Below, one piece after another: positions 15,606 to 17,330 of a stretch of 17,330 nucleotides of DNA (the stretch's first letter is position 1; each line of letters begins with the position of its first letter). A program made the translations under genes and the position numbers. Under the pieces are notes generated by a model, which saw only the letters and a list, made by a program, of their open reading frames with translations, searched no databases and was not told the DNA's origin. Origin of the DNA: JANXXV01 sp040002435 (GTDB taxonomy: Bacteria; Acidobacteriota; Terriglobia; Bryobacterales; Bryobacteraceae); NCBI GenBank assembly GCA_040002435.1, contig JBDUEM010000156.1, forward strand, positions 1 to 17,330, in the 5' to 3' direction.

Positions 15606-16319
15606 CTACTGCCTGACCGTCAAAAGCCGGTCCTGTTTCGGGAACGTCTCTATGACGATGTCTTTATACAGAACTTCCTGCGGACCAGTCCAGGCGTGAA
15701 GCTGAACACCAATCGGCCCCTCTTTCACGCGTGAAAGATCGGCTTCGCGCCAATCCATCACCTGCACACCGTTCATGGCGGTGCGGACGCGGTTGCCCTG
15801 CGCGAGAATTTCCACTTTCACCCATTCATGCTGGCTGGTTACCTGGTCGGTCGTGGTCTTGAAGACCCGGATACCCTTCGCGTCGATGTAGTCCCACATG
15901 CTTGGCCTGGGAAAGACCACCAGCGGCCCCCGTGTATACCATTTGTTGCCAGGGCGCTCGATAATCTCGCCCCAAAAGGCAACCCCTGCATGGTTGTCGG
16001 ATTCCACCATCTTCGAGGAAAGGGTAAGGCGAAAATCGGAATAGTTTTCCTTTGTGAAGAGGAAACTGGTGGGAACCTTGTCGTGAAACTTGCCGCGAAT
16101 GGCCCCGTCCTGGACAGACCACCATTCCGGATTGCCCTGCCACCCGTCCAGAGTCTTGCCGTCGAATAAGGTCTTGCTGACACTCTTCCCATGGTGCGGC
16201 GGGGTCAGGGGAATGGCTTCGAGTTCGGCGGCCGTGAGCGGGACGGTGGGTTGCCGCGGCGGCGCCGGCTGTTGAGCCCAGAGTACTGCGCCGCCCAGCA
16301 CGCCGGCTATTATTCTCAT
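15606..16319 (-). CDS. Secreted DUF1080 protein (3-keto-disaccharide hydrolase family)
   Basis: A 237-residue exported protein with one DUF1080 domain, a concanavalin-like jelly roll now named after 3-keto-disaccharide hydrolase activity. The signal peptide is about residues 1-15 (cut after LWA), followed by a Pro-rich linker. Domain hallmarks are LFDGKTLDGWQG (51-62), FWGEIIERPG, and GPIGVQLHAW near 201-210 followed by VLYKDIVIE. Members cleave glycosides whose C3 hydroxyl has been oxidised to a ketone; activity on this copy is not shown. Its ATG overlaps the stop of the PAL-like propeller gene by four bases (ATGA), so the two are translated together. No glucose-3-dehydrogenase-type partner is seen within the window. 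Confidence 0.88.
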   Translation of the reverse strand: MRIIAGVLGGAVLWAQQPAPPRQPTVPLTAAELEAIPLTPPHHGKSVSKTLFDGKTLDGWQGNPEWWSVQDGAIRGKFHDKVPTSFLFTKENYSDFRLTLSSKMVESDNHAGVAFWGEIIERPGNKWYTRGPLVVFPRPSMWDYIDAKGIRVFKTTTDQVTSQHEWVKVEILAQGNRVRTAMNGVQVMDWREADLSRVKEGPIGVQLHAWTGPQEVLYKDIVIETFPKQDRLLTVRQ

Positions 16320-17224
16320 TTGGCGAACTTCTGGACCCGCCAGTTCTTGATCTCGGCAACGTAAATGGCGCCGGTGCTGTCAACGGCCAGGTTGTGGGCG
16401 AAGTCAAACTTTCCGGGCGTCTTTCCATAAGAGCCGAGCACGCCTAGAATCTGTCCATCCAGGTTCAGTTTCACCACACGGTTATTGACGCCGTCGCACA
16501 TGTATATTGCATTTTCGCGGCCCACATAGTAGAGCCCCCATGGCGCCCCGACGTTGGTCCACTTGGTGAGGAATTTGCCATCCTGGTCGAATACCTGCAC
16601 CCGCGCGTTGGTGCGGTCGGCCACATAGACGCGGCCGTTCTTATCAATGGTGACGTCGTGGACCAGGTCGAACTCCCCGTCTCCCTTGCCTTTCTTGCCC
16701 CACTGGCCCAGATACTCGGCATCCTTGCTGTAGTGAACCACACGCGAGTTCTTATAGCCGTCCGACACGAAAAAGTCGCCGTTAGTGCCGAAGGCCAGAC
16801 CCGTCGGTTCGTTGAAGCCATCCTTCGTATCGTTATTCCCTTCCCTGGCATACGGCTGAGCGATTACCATCAATACGCGGCCCGCGGGGCTGAATTTGAT
16901 CAGGGCATGCCCTTTCACATCCACGCCCCAGATGTTCCCGTCCGGACCCACCCGGATTCCATGGGATGCCTTAATCGGTACCTCCGTCCAGGACTGCAAC
17001 ACCTTCCCGTTCTTGTCGAATTGGATGACGGGGTGCGCGCCGCGGTTGAAGACCCAGACGTTGTCGTTCTTGTCCACATCAACGCCAGTGGTCTCGCCAA
17101 AGTTCCATCCGGGCGGCAATTGCGCCCAATCCTTCACCAGTTGGTTCGGCAGCGGTGGCCCGGAAGTTAACTCAGCCGAGAGGAGAGGAAGCACAATAGC
17201 CAGGGATAGTAGTAATGGTTTCAT
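16316..17224 (-). CDS. Secreted six-bladed NHL propeller with a PAL-like (peptidyl-alpha-hydroxyglycine lyase) active site
   Basis: A 302-residue exported beta-propeller with a signal peptide of about 1-17. Six blades follow, each with a G-x-hydrophobic-x-V/A-D start and an R/K-V-hydrophobic-F end. The pattern closely follows the lyase half of peptidylglycine amidating enzyme. Arg61 in VFNRGAHP matches the PAL HRG arginine, Tyr157 in SDGYKNSRV matches its DGYCNSR tyrosine, and the His in three loops (His88 SHGI, His189 VHDV, His277 AHNL) match its zinc ligands. The PAL calcium Asp after the last His is Asn278 here. PAL splits hydroxyglycine hemiaminals; this protein's substrate is unknown. 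The start has no ribosome site, but a TTGACG/TAGGCT promoter places transcription at the ATG, so the mRNA may be leaderless. Overlaps the DUF1080 gene. Confidence 0.85.
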   Translation of the reverse strand: MKPLLLSLAIVLPLLSAELTSGPPLPNQLVKDWAQLPPGWNFGETTGVDVDKNDNVWVFNRGAHPVIQFDKNGKVLQSWTEVPIKASHGIRVGPDGNIWGVDVKGHALIKFSPAGRVLMVIAQPYAREGNNDTKDGFNEPTGLAFGTNGDFFVSDGYKNSRVVHYSKDAEYLGQWGKKGKGDGEFDLVHDVTIDKNGRVYVADRTNARVQVFDQDGKFLTKWTNVGAPWGLYYVGRENAIYMCDGVNNRVVKLNLDGQILGVLGSYGKTPGKFDFAHNLAVDSTGAIYVAEIKNWRVQKFAK

Positions 17225-17232
17225 CGGAGGTG

Positions 17233-17261
17233 AGCCTATCGCAACCGCGCCTCCGCGTCAA
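17233..17261 (-). promoter_or_regulatory. Candidate promoter giving a near-leaderless mRNA
   Basis: On the minus strand TTGACG (17261-17256, 5/6) and TAGGCT (17238-17233, 3/6) are 17 bases apart. The expected start, about seven bases past the -10 box, is near 17226, only two bases before the ATG at 17224. The -10 box is weak. Confidence 0.35.
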
Positions 17262-17274
17262 CCGCACTACTGCT

Positions 17275-17327
17275 AAATGTCGCCGCCAAATGATAATGTC
17301 CTAAGTGTGCCAAGTAGAAATGTCCTA
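17275..17327. repeat. AATGTC repeat cluster at the window edge, possible mobile-element end
   Basis: The core AATGTC occurs at 17276-17281, 17295-17300 and 17319-17324; the last two share the nonamer AATGTCCTA with a 24-base offset. This stretch is less GC-rich than the rest of the window and is followed by no gene within view. Spaced short repeats of this kind are found at the ends of some IS elements as transposase binding sites, but only the edge is visible, so identity is open. Confidence 0.35.
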
Positions 17328-17330
17328 TTG

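Noticed and set aside
17226..17233. GGAGGTGA on the plus strand, a perfect ribosome-site match
   Set aside because: No start codon lies at a useful distance downstream and no reading frame follows; it is probably chance.

Overview
The window looks like chromosomal DNA of a soil-type Acidobacteriota member, probably of the Solibacter/Bryobacter group. This is an inference from gene content (paired secreted M16 peptidases, DUF1080, NIPSNAP, DUF5703 glycosidase, fused RhaE-type enzyme), from GC-rich codon use and from the use of TTG/GTG starts. No rRNA, tRNA, CRISPR array or complete mobile element is visible. Coding is dense: 15 genes, in short same-strand blocks that often overlap by 1-4 bases.

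Layout. (1) 1-5510, minus strand: a beta-rich hypothetical protein (5061-5510), a small secreted protein (4659-4898), a small helical protein (4275-4502), then a tight cluster of a zinc M16 peptidase (2664-4169), its catalytically dead M16 partner (1204-2664) and a DASS-type anion transporter cut by the window edge (1-1202). (2) 5567-9662, plus strand: a DUF5703/GH95-like glycosidase, an S66 LD-carboxypeptidase-like enzyme and an acetylxylan-esterase-like hydrolase, tightly spaced. (3) 9675-13923, minus strand: a fused class II aldolase/short-chain dehydrogenase (RhaE type), a secreted NIPSNAP protein and a secreted YtcJ-like amidohydrolase. (4) 14127-15596, plus strand: a conserved soluble protein of unknown function, from a family I recall as often being labelled 'TonB-dependent receptor' in error. 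(5) 15606-17224, minus strand: a six-bladed propeller with the active-site pattern of peptidyl-alpha-hydroxyglycine lyase (PAL), overlapping a DUF1080 (3-keto-disaccharide hydrolase family) gene. (6) 17275-17330: A+T-richer DNA with a repeated AATGTC core, which may be the edge of an insertion sequence or another repeat array.

How it works together. Most products carry export signals and suit a scavenger of plant or microbial polymers. The glycosidase and esterase would trim glycans. The LD-carboxypeptidase-like and M16 enzymes would trim peptides or muropeptides. The RhaE-type enzyme would split a 1-phosphate ketose of a deoxy-sugar in the cytosol. The transporter would move dicarboxylates. 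The most interesting pair is the PAL-like propeller with the DUF1080 protein. They are translationally coupled, and one could act as a lyase and the other as a hydrolase on oxidised sugars; this is a hypothesis, not something the sequence proves. The 4503-5073 region has two good sigma70-type promoters and repeated CCTTAGG palindromes near the small genes. No convincing intrinsic terminator was found at any gene end.
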